64,000 nt of DNA from Bradyrhizobium sp. CER78 (GTDB lineage Bacteria > Pseudomonadota > Alphaproteobacteria > Rhizobiales > Xanthobacteraceae), in NCBI RefSeq assembly GCF_029846235.1, contig NZ_JARVWP010000020.1, positions 1 to 64,000 on the forward strand, read 5' to 3'. Below, piece by piece: positions 1 through 8,606 of this stretch (its first letter is position 1; each line of letters begins with the position of its first letter). The position numbers were made by a program, and so were the translations under genes. The notes under the pieces were generated by a model that was not told the DNA's origin, did not search any database, and was given only the letters and a program-made list of their open reading frames with translations.

Positions 1-61
1 GCAAGCGGGAGCGGGGGCCGAGTCCCGCCGCGGCCAGCAATGAAGCTCACTTCATCGCAAG

Positions 62-2260
62 CTAGCGCCGCAACACCGCAATGGTGCGGTTGGCGAAGGT
101 CAGCCGCTCCGCCATCACGGAGACGAAGTACGTCAGCAGCTTGTGGCTGAGCTCGGGGTCCTCGTCGCGGATCGCCGCGAATTGGTGGGTGTTCAGCACA
201 TAAAGCACGCTCGCCATCTCGGCCTGGATGGTCGCGCTGCGCGGGGTGTTCGCGACGAGACCCATCTCGCCGATCGTGGTGTAGCGGCCGAGGCTGCGCA
301 CGCGCGTGGTGCGGCCGTCATCGGCGGGCACCATGATGCCGACGCGGCCGTCGAGGATGAAGTGCATGGAATCGGCGGCGTCGCCGGCGTGCACGATGAC
401 CTCGCCGGCGTCGACTTCGAGCCGCTGGCAGCGCCGGATCAGCGTGTCGGCGTCGCCCTCGCTGTCGAGCAGCCCGGTGAACCAGCCGCGCAGATCGGCC
501 TCCTCCAGCGCCAGTTCCTGGTGCTGCGCGATGATCTGGTTCTCGCACCATTCCAGCGCATGATCGAGCTCGTCGATCACGGAGACGCCCTCGGTGATGA
601 AGTCGCTGGCACGCAGCACCTGTTCGGCCTTGGCCGACAGATGCACCAGCACGAGCTCGACGCCGACCTCGTGCGCGCTGCGCTTGATCTGCGCAAAGCT
701 GTAGGCCGCCGATGAATCGACCCCGGTGACGAGCTTGAAGTCGAACAGCAGATAGCGGCACTCCGCCTGCTCGCGCAGCAGCGCCTTGACGTGCTGGTAC
801 AGCCGGTTGGCGGAGCCGAAGAACAGGTAGCTCTGCAAGGTCAACCCCTGGATCTTGCCGCCGTGGGCCTGCAGCACGTCGCGGTCGTCGCGCGAGCGAT
901 CCAGCGAGCTGCGGTACTCCGAACCGTCGAAGCCATATTTGATCGCCTCGACCCGCGCCGCGCTGAGCGCAAAGGTGGCGCAGCCGATGATGACGCCGAT
1001 CAGGATGCCGGGCACGAAGCCCCAGGCCACGATGATCACGATGATCGCAAGCAGCGAGACATACTCTGTCTTCGACAGCCGCTTGCGCGATTCGATCATC
1101 CATTTGTGCAGTTGGTCGGCGCCGAGATAGATCAGCAGTCCGCCAAGCACGAATTTCGGCATGTAGCCGAGCAGCTGCGGCGCCACGGCGAGCATCAGCA
1201 GCGAGATCGCCGCGACCGTCAGTCCAGACAGCGGGCCGCGCCCGCCGCTCGAGAAATTCAGGATCGAGCGGCTGACCGAGACGCAGCCGGCATAGCCGGC
1301 CAGCGCGCCGGTCACGATGTTGGCGAAGCCGGTGATGTTGAGCTCGCGCTCGAGATTGGCCTCGCGATGCACCGCAACCTCGATGCCGGTGGTGTTGAAC
1401 AGCGTGCTCGCCGCCGTGACGAAAACGACGGCGATCATGTTGCCGAGCAGGTCCGGCACCGCCGACCATGGATACTTCGCGAGCTCGGCGGCGTGCCACG
1501 GCAGCATGAAGGTCGACGCCGGCGGCGGCTCGAAGGTCCAGCCGGTCAGGTGCGCTTCCTCGGGCGTGAGACCGATGGTCCAGAACGTGAGGTGGGCCAC
1601 GATCACGCCGCCGACCAGGATGATCGGCAGGCCGAACGGGCTGCGCGAGCGATGCCAGGTCAGATACAGCACCAGCGCCATCGCGCATGCGGCGCTGAGC
1701 TCGGAGACCGTGATCATGTTGGTGAAGTGAAAGAGGGTGCCGAGCTGCACGGGGTAACCGGTGATCACCCTGATCGCGCCGAGCACGATCAATAGGCCGG
1801 TCGCCCCGAGGAACCCGCCGACCACGGGGTAGGGCACGTAGCGGATGGCGCGGCCGAGCCGCGTCAGCCCGAGGCAGCACAGCGCGACGCCGGTGACGAT
1901 GGTCGAGAGCCCCAATGTGATCAGCACCGGTGTGAGCAGCGGCGCCGCCGGGTTGGCCGCACCGATGCGCTCGACCAGCGAGGCCATCAGGATTCCCGTT
2001 ACCGCCGCGGTGGAGCTGTCGGGGCCGGCGACCGCGAACGGCAGCGAGCTGCCGAGCGCGATCAAGGTCGCCAGCACCGCCGAGGAGATGAATGTCGCCG
2101 CGACGCCGTATGACAGATAGGGCGACAATGGTCCGGCGAAGATCAGCAGCGCGTAGGACAGGCCGAAGGTGATGCCGAGCACGCTGGCCGCACCGCCGCC
2201 GAGAATGTCGTGCATGGCCCGCCGCGCCCGCGAGCCGAAATAAAGCGATCGACTAATCAC
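62..2260 (-). CDS. SulP-family anion permease with STAS and cyclic-nucleotide-binding domains
   Basis: 732 residues. The first ~430 residues are strongly hydrophobic and match the SulP (SLC26) transporter fold, with the early motif SLPFAVAGPDSSTAA. A cytoplasmic STAS domain follows (about 460-570, core LLFDFKLVTGVDSSAAYSF). A Crp-type cyclic-nucleotide-binding domain ends the protein (about 600-720, with FILDGRVGIMVP and IGEMGLVANTPRSATI). The family moves sulfate, bicarbonate or dicarboxylates across the inner membrane; the substrate cannot be read here. The start used is a GTG at 2260, preceded by CAGGACA; an ATG at 2215 is an alternative. The second regulatory domain is less usual than the plain SulP-STAS form. 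Confidence 0.9.
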   Translation of the reverse strand: MISRSLYFGSRARRAMHDILGGGAASVLGITFGLSYALLIFAGPLSPYLSYGVAATFISSAVLATLIALGSSLPFAVAGPDSSTAAVTGILMASLVERIGAANPAAPLLTPVLITLGLSTIVTGVALCCLGLTRLGRAIRYVPYPVVGGFLGATGLLIVLGAIRVITGYPVQLGTLFHFTNMITVSELSAACAMALVLYLTWHRSRSPFGLPIILVGGVIVAHLTFWTIGLTPEEAHLTGWTFEPPPASTFMLPWHAAELAKYPWSAVPDLLGNMIAVVFVTAASTLFNTTGIEVAVHREANLERELNITGFANIVTGALAGYAGCVSVSRSILNFSSGGRGPLSGLTVAAISLLMLAVAPQLLGYMPKFVLGGLLIYLGADQLHKWMIESRKRLSKTEYVSLLAIIVIIVAWGFVPGILIGVIIGCATFALSAARVEAIKYGFDGSEYRSSLDRSRDDRDVLQAHGGKIQGLTLQSYLFFGSANRLYQHVKALLREQAECRYLLFDFKLVTGVDSSAAYSFAQIKRSAHEVGVELVLVHLSAKAEQVLRASDFITEGVSVIDELDHALEWCENQIIAQHQELALEEADLRGWFTGLLDSEGDADTLIRRCQRLEVDAGEVIVHAGDAADSMHFILDGRVGIMVPADDGRTTRVRSLGRYTTIGEMGLVANTPRSATIQAEMASVLYVLNTHQFAAIRDEDPELSHKLLTYFVSVMAERLTFANRTIAVLRR

Positions 2261-2429
2261 GTTGAAAAATGTCCTGAACTTTCGCCGTCAGTCGTAGACG
2301 AGCCCGGCGCAGGACGACAACAGGATTTTTATGACAACCGGTTCTCAACGCGTGCATTTTTGGCCCCCGTGGGCGGGGAGGGCCGAGGTGCAGGCTGCCG
2401 GAGCGGATCTGCCGATGCGCTCCGATCGT

Positions 2430-3476
2430 CTAACGGAGGCCGTCCATGAACGCGCGCAACCGCGGCGCCCATTTATGCGCGTCGCGGCCCGATGCCGAGT
2501 GGCCGTAATCGCTGTCGAGCAGGAAGTAATCGGCATCGACTCCGGCAGCCTTCAGCGCCGGCATCACCTGCTGCGCGAGCTCCGGCGGGAACAGTTTGTC
2601 GGTCCGCGACAGCACATAGAGCAGCTTAGCCTTGATCTGTCCGAACTGCGCCGTCACGTCGAAGCCGCGCAGCGCCCTGGCGAGTGTCAGCAGCGAATTG
2701 GCGTCGAACCCCCTGGCCCATTCCGTGGCCTCGGTGCGGATCGCGGCCTCGATCTCGGCGGGATCGCTCAGCGTGTCGCGCAGCCGCGTCTCGATGCCGT
2801 AGGTCTTCAGTGTCGTGGTGCGGATCTGGATCATGCTTTCGAGCACGCCGCCATGATCGTAGTAATCACCGCCGTTCCAGTTCGGATCCTGCGACAGCGT
2901 CGCCATCAGGCGCGCAACATTGCCTTCGGCGCGCTCGCGCGGCACCAGCGGCGCGGTGACGACAGCGGCGATGCCGCGCATGGCATCGGGGTAGTTCACC
3001 GCCCATTGCAGCGCCTGGAAGCCGCCATAGGACGGGCCGACGATCGCAACCAGCCGCTCGATGCCGAGATCATCGAGCAGCATACGCTGGGTCGCGACGA
3101 TGTCGCCGACGGTGATATCGGGGAAACGCGGCCCGTAACGCCGGCCGGTCCGCGGGGCGATACTCGCTGCGTTGGTGGAGCCGTAGGACGAGCCCAGCAT
3201 GTTCGGGCAGATCGCGAAATAGCGGTTGGTGTCGACGGCCTTGCCGGGGCCGACGATCTCGCACCAGCTGCCTTCGCCGGTCGATCCGCCGGGATCGATC
3301 ATCTGCGGCCCGCTGGTGTTGCCGTGGGTGATCAGCACGACATTGTCGCGGTTGGGCGCCAGCGTACCGACGGTGCGGTACGCGAGCGTGACTTCCGGCA
3401 GCACGCTGCCGTTCTGCAGGCGGACATCTGACGTGGTGAAGGTCTTCAGCTCGGTCGCGATCGATTGTGCGGGCAT
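2430..3476 (-). CDS. MetX-like alpha/beta-hydrolase (homoserine O-acetyltransferase family)
   Basis: 348 residues from the ATG at 3476, chosen over an upstream ATG at 3512 because GGAAG lies seven bases before it. The fold is that of the homoserine/serine O-acetyltransferase group. It shows LITHGNTSGP near residue 50, PNMLGSSYGSTNA near 91-103 and the nucleophile elbow GPSYGGFQ with Ser149. The C-terminal end has the Asp and His regions (SRTDKLFPPE and DYGHSASGRD). True MetX enzymes read GGSMGG at the elbow, so a role in methionine synthesis is not assured; a related acyltransferase or esterase is equally possible. It stands alone between the SulP gene and a crotonase gene. Confidence 0.8.
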   Translation of the reverse strand: MPAQSIATELKTFTTSDVRLQNGSVLPEVTLAYRTVGTLAPNRDNVVLITHGNTSGPQMIDPGGSTGEGSWCEIVGPGKAVDTNRYFAICPNMLGSSYGSTNAASIAPRTGRRYGPRFPDITVGDIVATQRMLLDDLGIERLVAIVGPSYGGFQALQWAVNYPDAMRGIAAVVTAPLVPRERAEGNVARLMATLSQDPNWNGGDYYDHGGVLESMIQIRTTTLKTYGIETRLRDTLSDPAEIEAAIRTEATEWARGFDANSLLTLARALRGFDVTAQFGQIKAKLLYVLSRTDKLFPPELAQQVMPALKAAGVDADYFLLDSDYGHSASGRDAHKWAPRLRAFMDGLR

Positions 3477-3548
3477 CTCATTGCTTCCGTAATGGGTGCG
3501 GCAGCTCAGCATGGCCTCGGCGGAAACGCAAAGGCCGGCGATGCGGGA

Positions 3549-4355
3549 TTACCCGTTCCCGACCTCATTGCCGAACGCGCCGTGACGGCCGATGCCCGAG
3601 GCAAAGCGCGTTGCACCCGACAGCGTTTCGCCCGAAGCGATCACATCGAGCCCGCCGCGCATCTCGTTCCTGATCGCCTCTTCCTCCTCGAGATCCCATT
3701 GCCGCAGCGCCGACAGCCGGTCGGCCCGCATGCAGGTCTGCGGGAATTTCGCGATGTCCTTGGCGAGCGCAATGGCGTGCGCGCGGGTCTCGCCCTTCGG
3801 CACCAACCGGTTCGCAAGCCCCATGCGATGCGCCTCGGCTCCGCCGACCGGGCGTCCTGTGAGGATCAGATCGATCGCCTGCGAATGGCCGATCAGCCGC
3901 GGCAGGCGGATGGTGCCGAGATCGATCAGCGGCACGCCAAAGCGGCGGCAGAACACGCCGAAGGTGGCGTCCTCCGCGACCACGCGCATATCGGCCCACA
4001 GCGCGAGCTCCATGCCGCCGGCGACCGCATAGCCCTCGATCGCGGCGATGACAGGCTTCGAGAGCCGCAGCCGGCTCGGCCCCATCGGCGCGATCGTGTT
4101 GTGGCCGCCGACCTCGCGCTTCTTGTTGGGATCGCCCGCCGCCACCGCTTTCAAATCGGCGCCCGCGCAGAAATAACCACCGGTGCCGGTGAACACCGCG
4201 ACCGATACGCTGGCGTCGGCGTCGAACGCCAGGAACGCGTCATACAGCTTGCGCGCGGTGGCACCGTCGACAGCGTTGCGGTTGTGCGGACGGTTGATGG
4301 AGATGATGGTGACTGGGCCATCGCGCTCGACGAGCACGGTATCGGCATCGGGCAT
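3549..4355 (-). CDS. Crotonase / enoyl-CoA hydratase-isomerase family protein
   Basis: 268 residues, starting at an ATG with AGGGAG eight bases upstream. Crotonase superfamily features are clear: NRPHNRNAVDG at the start, the oxyanion-hole segment GYFCAGADLKAV near residue 60, and AVAGGMELALWADMRVVAEDATFG near 115-140. In hydratases the next segment carries a catalytic glutamate in a PE motif. Here it reads GVPLIDLGTIRLPRLIG, so ordinary 2-enoyl-CoA hydration is uncertain and isomerase or another CoA-thioester chemistry is possible. It probably acts in the cytosol on an acyl-CoA. The neighbours (MetX-like protein, alcohol dehydrogenase) do not define a pathway. Confidence 0.87.
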   Translation of the reverse strand: MPDADTVLVERDGPVTIISINRPHNRNAVDGATARKLYDAFLAFDADASVSVAVFTGTGGYFCAGADLKAVAAGDPNKKREVGGHNTIAPMGPSRLRLSKPVIAAIEGYAVAGGMELALWADMRVVAEDATFGVFCRRFGVPLIDLGTIRLPRLIGHSQAIDLILTGRPVGGAEAHRMGLANRLVPKGETRAHAIALAKDIAKFPQTCMRADRLSALRQWDLEEEEAIRNEMRGGLDVIASGETLSGATRFASGIGRHGAFGNEVGNG

Positions 4356-4391
4356 GGGTCGCTCCCTGAGTTTGTTGGTTGGAGCCAGCCT

Positions 4392-4440
4392 AGAGCATGA
4401 TCCGGAAAAGTGCGAAGCGGTTTTCCGAAAAGATAATACT
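4392..4440. repeat. Dispersed ~49 bp inverted-repeat element, copy 1
   Basis: Begins GAGCATGATCCGGAAAAG and continues GCGAAGCGGTTTTCCGAAAAG, an imperfect palindrome. The same unit recurs at 16925-16973, 47984-48032, 50638-50684 and 59588-59637. This copy lies 37 bases upstream of the crotonase start codon and has lost part of the right-hand arm (AGATAATACT instead of AGATCATGCT). Confidence 0.85.
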
Positions 4441-4492
4441 CAAACAAAGAACTGGAGCGCGATGACGATTCATCGCGCTTTAGCGGTCCCCG

Positions 4493-5533
4493 TCAGGCAA
4501 TGCCATCACGAACGAAGGCGACACGGATGGTCGGATCTCCGATCGCCTCATGCGCATCCTCGAATCGGACCCGGCGCGTGATCACATGCTCCGGGTGGTA
4601 ATGCCCTGCCGCAACATGAGCGACGCAATCGGGCAACTCGGCCCGCACATTGACGCGGCTGACCTTCAGCGTGATGCCGACGCCGTACATGTGCCGGAGC
4701 GGCACCGGTGTAGTTTCGGCGAAGTCGCCATACATGCGCTGGCAGATGCCGTTCGGTTCCGTCGAACGGAATGCCAACAGGATGCTGGCGTCAGTCGCGG
4801 CCGCGTCGATCACGATCGGAAACAGGCCCGGCGGCTCGATCATGAGGCCAGCCGGCGCTTCGACGATGTCGGCGCCGAGCGACTTCGCCTTGGCGAGGCG
4901 CGGCGCGTGGTCGTCGAGATAGACAACGCGGCCGGCGCCGCGCGCCACCGCCGCCTGCACTGCGAACATCGCGAGCGACTGCGCGAAACCGCCGATCACC
5001 AGCACGTCGGCGCCGGGCCGTTGCGTGAGCCAGCGCGCTACCGCGCTGAAGCCGTCGGTTGCGCCATCCGCAAGCCCCGCCGTTTGCGACAGCGGATGAC
5101 CTTCGGGTTGATGGACCAGCATGTGATCGGCGAACGGCACGCGGATCAGGTCGGAGAGGCCGCCGCCATATTCCACGCCGCAGACCGGCTTCAGCCCGTA
5201 GGAAGAGCGAAACGGCACCGCCGTGCAAGCGTTGGTGTGGCCGCGCCGGCAGCGGTCGCAGGCACCGCAGCTGATCTGGAACGGCACGATGACGAGATCG
5301 CCGGGTGCGAAATTCCTCACCGCGTCGCCGATGTCGACGATGCGGCCGGCAGTCTCATGTCCGAGCGCAAACGGACCTGCGAGACCCGAGCGGCCGTGTA
5401 CGATCGCAAGATCGAGATCGCAGCGCGTCACCGCGAGCGGCTGCACCAGCGCGTCGCGGTCATCCTGCAGGCGCGGTACGGGAACGTCCCACCATTCGAC
5501 CTTGTTGCCGCCGATATAAGTCAATTGCCGCAT
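4493..5533 (-). CDS. Zinc-dependent alcohol dehydrogenase (MDR family)
   Basis: 346 residues, with GGAGAG before the ATG. The medium-chain dehydrogenase layout is present: a catalytic-zinc cysteine in TRCDLD (about 38), GHETAGRIVDIG (about 58-69), and a structural-zinc loop CGACDRCRRGHTNAC (about 88-102). The nucleotide-binding segment is near 175-200. It oxidises an alcohol or reduces an aldehyde with NAD(P). The dinucleotide loop reads VIGGFAQSLA where relatives usually have a third glycine, so cofactor binding may differ. The gene follows no obvious operon; it is about 140 bases upstream of the crotonase gene on the same strand. Confidence 0.87.
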   Translation of the reverse strand: MRQLTYIGGNKVEWWDVPVPRLQDDRDALVQPLAVTRCDLDLAIVHGRSGLAGPFALGHETAGRIVDIGDAVRNFAPGDLVIVPFQISCGACDRCRRGHTNACTAVPFRSSYGLKPVCGVEYGGGLSDLIRVPFADHMLVHQPEGHPLSQTAGLADGATDGFSAVARWLTQRPGADVLVIGGFAQSLAMFAVQAAVARGAGRVVYLDDHAPRLAKAKSLGADIVEAPAGLMIEPPGLFPIVIDAAATDASILLAFRSTEPNGICQRMYGDFAETTPVPLRHMYGVGITLKVSRVNVRAELPDCVAHVAAGHYHPEHVITRRVRFEDAHEAIGDPTIRVAFVRDGIA

Positions 5534-5664
5534 CGCGTGCTCTCCGCTTTGGGCGGAGAGTGCAGCGGAGCGGATGCGCCGACAAAAGGTTTGTCTTCAA
5601 CAGGGGTGAATGGAATTCACCTCGCGTGGCTGGTTGATGCAGACGCGCAGCACGCCCTCTCCCC

Positions 5665-5767
5665 GTCATCCTGAGGAGCCGCGAAGCGGCGTCTCGAAGG
5701 ATGCACGGCCACCAGCGGGGCCGTCGACCCTTCGAGACGGCCGCGTTGCGGCCTCCTCAGGGTGACG
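5665..5767. repeat. Dispersed palindromic repeat, family B, copy 1
   Basis: A ~100 bp element opening GTCATCCTGAGGAGCCGCGA and closing CGGCCTCCTCAGGGTGAC, with internal arms GTCTCGAAGGATG and CCCTTCGAGAC. A near copy is at 49332-49433. It lies between the alcohol dehydrogenase and purC and contains no plausible gene. Confidence 0.85.
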
Positions 5768-5790
5768 GTGATAGGACGGAAGGACCTCGG

Positions 5791-6705
5791 CTAAATCTTC
5801 AGCTCGCTGCCCGTCACTCGCCGATACGCTTCCAGGTACCGCTTGCTGGTCGCATCCACCACGCTCGCAGGCAGCGCTGGGGCGGGGGCGTCGCCGTTCC
5901 AGCGGCCGGCACGGCGCTCGACGTCGAGATAGTCGCGCAGCGGCTGCTTGTCGAAGCTCGGCTGCGGCTGGCCGGGCTTGTAGGCATCGACGGCCCAGAA
6001 GCGTGACGAATCCGGCGTCATCACCTCGTCGATCAGGATGATGCGGCCGTCCTTGTCGCGGCCGAACTCGAACTTGGTGTCGGCAATGATGATGCCGCGG
6101 GCGCGGCTGGTCTGCTCGCCATAACCGTAGACATCGCGCGCCATCTTCTCCAGCGTCGCGGCGACGTCGGCGCCGACAATCTCGCGCACCCGCGCGACCG
6201 TGATGTTCTCGTCATGGCCGGCTTCGGCCTTGGTCGCCGGGCTGAAGATCGCGGGCTCAAGCTTCTGGCTTTCGACCAGGCCCGCCCGGAGTTTCTCGCC
6301 GGCGAGGGTGCCCTCGGCCGCGTATTCCTTCCAGGCCGAGCCGGAGATGTAGCCGCGGATCACGCATTCGATCGGGAAGACGGTGGTGCGCTTGCACAGC
6401 ATCGCACGCCCCAAAATGTCGGCGCGATGGTTCTTCAGTTCGGGCACCGCGCGGATGATCTCGTCGGCATCGGCGCTGATCATGTGATGCGGCACGGTGC
6501 CCTCGAGCTGCCGGAACCACCAGGCGCTGATCTGGGTCAGCACCGCGCCCTTCATCGGGATGGTTTCCGCCATCACCACATCGAATGCCGAGATGCGGTC
6601 GGTGGTGAGCAGCAGCACGCGATCGTCGCCGACGGCGTAGATATCGCGCACCTTGCCGCGGCCGATCCGGGGCAGGGGCAAATCGCTGGATAGCATCGCG
6701 GTCAT
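5791..6705 (-). CDS. purC: Phosphoribosylaminoimidazole-succinocarboxamide synthase (SAICAR synthase)
   Basis: 304 residues from the ATG at 6705; the open frame runs 76 codons further upstream, but that part resembles nothing and only this start has GGAAAG before it. It joins aspartate to CAIR using ATP in de novo purine synthesis. Family hallmarks are GRGKVRDIYAVGDDRVLLL (about 14-32), TDRISAFDVVM, ECVIRGYISGSAWKEY and a C-terminal TSRARGIIIADTKFEFG, followed by DEVMTPDSSRFW. The length and spacing fit the longer, yeast ADE1-like branch rather than the ~240-residue E. coli form. Rhizobial genomes often carry a second short purC elsewhere. Confidence 0.94.
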   Translation of the reverse strand: MTAMLSSDLPLPRIGRGKVRDIYAVGDDRVLLLTTDRISAFDVVMAETIPMKGAVLTQISAWWFRQLEGTVPHHMISADADEIIRAVPELKNHRADILGRAMLCKRTTVFPIECVIRGYISGSAWKEYAAEGTLAGEKLRAGLVESQKLEPAIFSPATKAEAGHDENITVARVREIVGADVAATLEKMARDVYGYGEQTSRARGIIIADTKFEFGRDKDGRIILIDEVMTPDSSRFWAVDAYKPGQPQPSFDKQPLRDYLDVERRAGRWNGDAPAPALPASVVDATSKRYLEAYRRVTGSELKI

Positions 6706-6741
6706 GGGCGTGGGTCTTTCCGGGCTGACCTTGCAAAGACG

Positions 6742-6768
6742 AACGCCCGCACGCGGCGTGCGGGCGTT
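6742..6768 (-). terminator. Stem-loop between pirin and purC
   Basis: A perfect 12-bp stem, AACGCCCGCACG paired with CGTGCGGGCGTT, around a three-base loop. It lies 22 bases past the pirin stop codon and upstream of purC. On the minus strand only a weak T-rich stretch (TTCGTCTTT) follows, so it may act as a weak terminator or an mRNA-stabilising hairpin. Confidence 0.55.
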
Positions 6769-6790
6769 AAAGATTATCACAGGAAATAGC

Positions 6791-7708
6791 TCACTCCGGC
6801 AGCGGAATGAACTCATGTTCGTGCGGAACCTGGGCGAAACGCCCGGTTTTCCAGTCCTGTTTGGCCTGCTCGATCCGCTCCTTCGATGAGGAGACGAAAT
6901 TCCACCAGATGTGGCGCGGCCCCTCCAGGGCATCGCCGCCGAGGAACATCATCCGGGTCGGCCGCAGCGTCTTCACGGTGATGCGGTCGCCGGGCCGGAA
7001 GATCAGCAGCCGCGGCCCCTCATGGCGGTCACCCGCGATCTCGACCTCGCCGTCGACGAGATAGATCGCGCGCTCCTCGTGGTCGGGGTCGAGCGGCACC
7101 GAGGTGCCGGCGTTAGCGGTGACCTCGGTGTAGAACCAGGGCGAGACCATGCTGACCGGCGAGCTGATGCCGAACGCCGAGCCTGCGATGATGCGCGCGG
7201 TGAAGTCGCGCTCGGAGATCATCGGCAGGTCGCCCGCGCCATAGTGCTGGAACGAGGGCGCGATCTCCTCCTTGCCTTCAGGCAGCGCGATCCAGCTCTG
7301 CAGGCCGAGCATCTTCTGGCCGTCGCGGCGCTGTACGTCGGGGGTGCGCTCGGAATGCGCAATGCCGCGGCCCGCGGTCATCAGGTTCATGGCGCCGGGC
7401 TGGATCTCCTGGATGTTACCCTCGCTGTCGCGGTGCATGATGCTGCCGTCGAACAGATAGGTGACGGTGGCGAGCCCGATATGCGGATGCGGCCGCACGT
7501 CCATGCCCTTGCCGGCGAGGTACTGCACCGGGCCGAAATGGTCGAAGAAGATGAACGGCCCGACCATCTGCCGCTTGCCATGCGGCAGCGCGCGGCGCAC
7601 CGCAAAGCCATCGCCGAGATCACGGGTGCGCGGCACGATGATCAGATCCAGCGCGTCGCAGGTCTTGGGATCGCCGAGTTCGGGATCGGTCGAGGGCTGC
7701 CAGCTCAT
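6791..7708 (-). CDS. Pirin family protein
   Basis: 305 residues. The start at 7708 is fixed by AAGGAG six bases before the ATG; the upstream extension of the frame runs through a repeat. It has the bicupin pirin fold with metal-binding residues HPHIG (about 74-78) and the HSE of RGIAHSERTP (about 115-125). A second cupin-like half follows (LVDGEVEIAGDR). Pirins bind iron; bacterial members include quercetin dioxygenases and redox regulators, and which applies here cannot be told. The flanking genes do not help: purC downstream and a divergent GNAT acetyltransferase upstream. Confidence 0.9.
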   Translation of the reverse strand: MSWQPSTDPELGDPKTCDALDLIIVPRTRDLGDGFAVRRALPHGKRQMVGPFIFFDHFGPVQYLAGKGMDVRPHPHIGLATVTYLFDGSIMHRDSEGNIQEIQPGAMNLMTAGRGIAHSERTPDVQRRDGQKMLGLQSWIALPEGKEEIAPSFQHYGAGDLPMISERDFTARIIAGSAFGISSPVSMVSPWFYTEVTANAGTSVPLDPDHEERAIYLVDGEVEIAGDRHEGPRLLIFRPGDRITVKTLRPTRMMFLGGDALEGPRHIWWNFVSSSKERIEQAKQDWKTGRFAQVPHEHEFIPLPE

Positions 7709-7750
7709 GTCGGACTCCTTAACGGTGGTGTAGCGATCATACTCCAATCG

Positions 7751-7917
7751 TCGTCCCGGCCAAGCCAACGGGTCGCGCGAACGCGCGCCCGATGACAGGC
7801 GCCGCGCGAGCCGGGACCCATAACCACAGGGCGCTGTGATGGAGCGAGCTGTGGCCACGGCTTCGTCTAACAACAAAGTCCTGTGGTTATGGGTCCCTGC
7901 TTTCGCCGGGACGACGA
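7751..7917. repeat. Nested palindromic repeat, family C
   Basis: An 18-bp arm GGGACCCATAACCACAGG (7813-7830) is matched exactly in inverse by CCTGTGGTTATGGGTCCC (7880-7897). Outside them, CGTCGTCCCGGC near 7751 mirrors GCCGGGACGACG near 7905. Related arms occur at 11956-12077. The element fills the gap between pirin and the GNAT gene. Confidence 0.85.
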
Positions 7918-7977
7918 AGTACTTTTGGCGTCTTTGTGCGCGTGATAACAGCGTATTCTTGGAAACCGGAGCTGCCG

Positions 7978-8553
7978 ATGGTTTCTCTGACCAAGCCTGG
8001 CGCAAGGCTGTTGCAGGTCGACGGTCCCGTGATCGAGACCGCGCGGCTCATCCTGCGGCCATGGCGCGCCTCCGATATCGCCGACAACACGAAAATGCTG
8101 TCCGATCCCGAGACGGCGCGCTTCATCACGCCGGATCATCAGCCGGTCACATCGGAGCTCAAGGGCTGGCGCAATGCCGCCGTCATCTCGGGCCATTGGG
8201 CGCTGCATGGTTTCGGCATGTTCGCGGTCGAGGAGAAATCCTCCGGCCGCTACATCGGCCGCGTTGGGCCGTATTATCCGCCGGAATGGCCGGGCTTCGA
8301 GGTCGGCTGGGGCATCGCCCGGGAGTATCGCGGGAAGGGCTATGCGGTGGAGGCCGCGCGCGCCGCGATTGATTGGGTGTTTGCGAACTTCACGCTCGAT
8401 CGCATCATCCATTGCATCGACCCTGCCAACGTCGCCTCGCAGGCCGTGGCGCGACGGCTCGGCGCTGACAATGAGGGACCCGGCAAGCTCGAGGGTGAGA
8501 TGGTCGATATCTGGGTCACGACGCGCCAGCGCTGGCGCGGCGATCCGGCTTGA
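7978..8553 (+). CDS. GNAT family N-acetyltransferase (RimJ/RimL type)
   Basis: 191 residues from the ATG at 7978, which has CCGGAG nine bases upstream; the frame opens 14 codons earlier without a ribosome site. The opening IETARLILRPWRASDIAD and the acetyl-CoA-binding segment VGWGIAREYRGKGYAVEAARAA (about 103-125) mark the RimJ/RimL branch of the GNAT superfamily. The later IIHCIDPANVASQAVARRLG is typical too. It would transfer acetyl from acetyl-CoA to an amine, perhaps a protein N-terminus or a small molecule. It is 53 bases upstream of the AraC gene on the same strand. Confidence 0.88.
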   Translation: MVSLTKPGARLLQVDGPVIETARLILRPWRASDIADNTKMLSDPETARFITPDHQPVTSELKGWRNAAVISGHWALHGFGMFAVEEKSSGRYIGRVGPYYPPEWPGFEVGWGIAREYRGKGYAVEAARAAIDWVFANFTLDRIIHCIDPANVASQAVARRLGADNEGPGKLEGEMVDIWVTTRQRWRGDPA

Positions 8554-8606
8554 AATACCCCGCCTGAGCGACGATTGTTCGGCTGACCCGGAGATCCTTT
8601 CGACCG

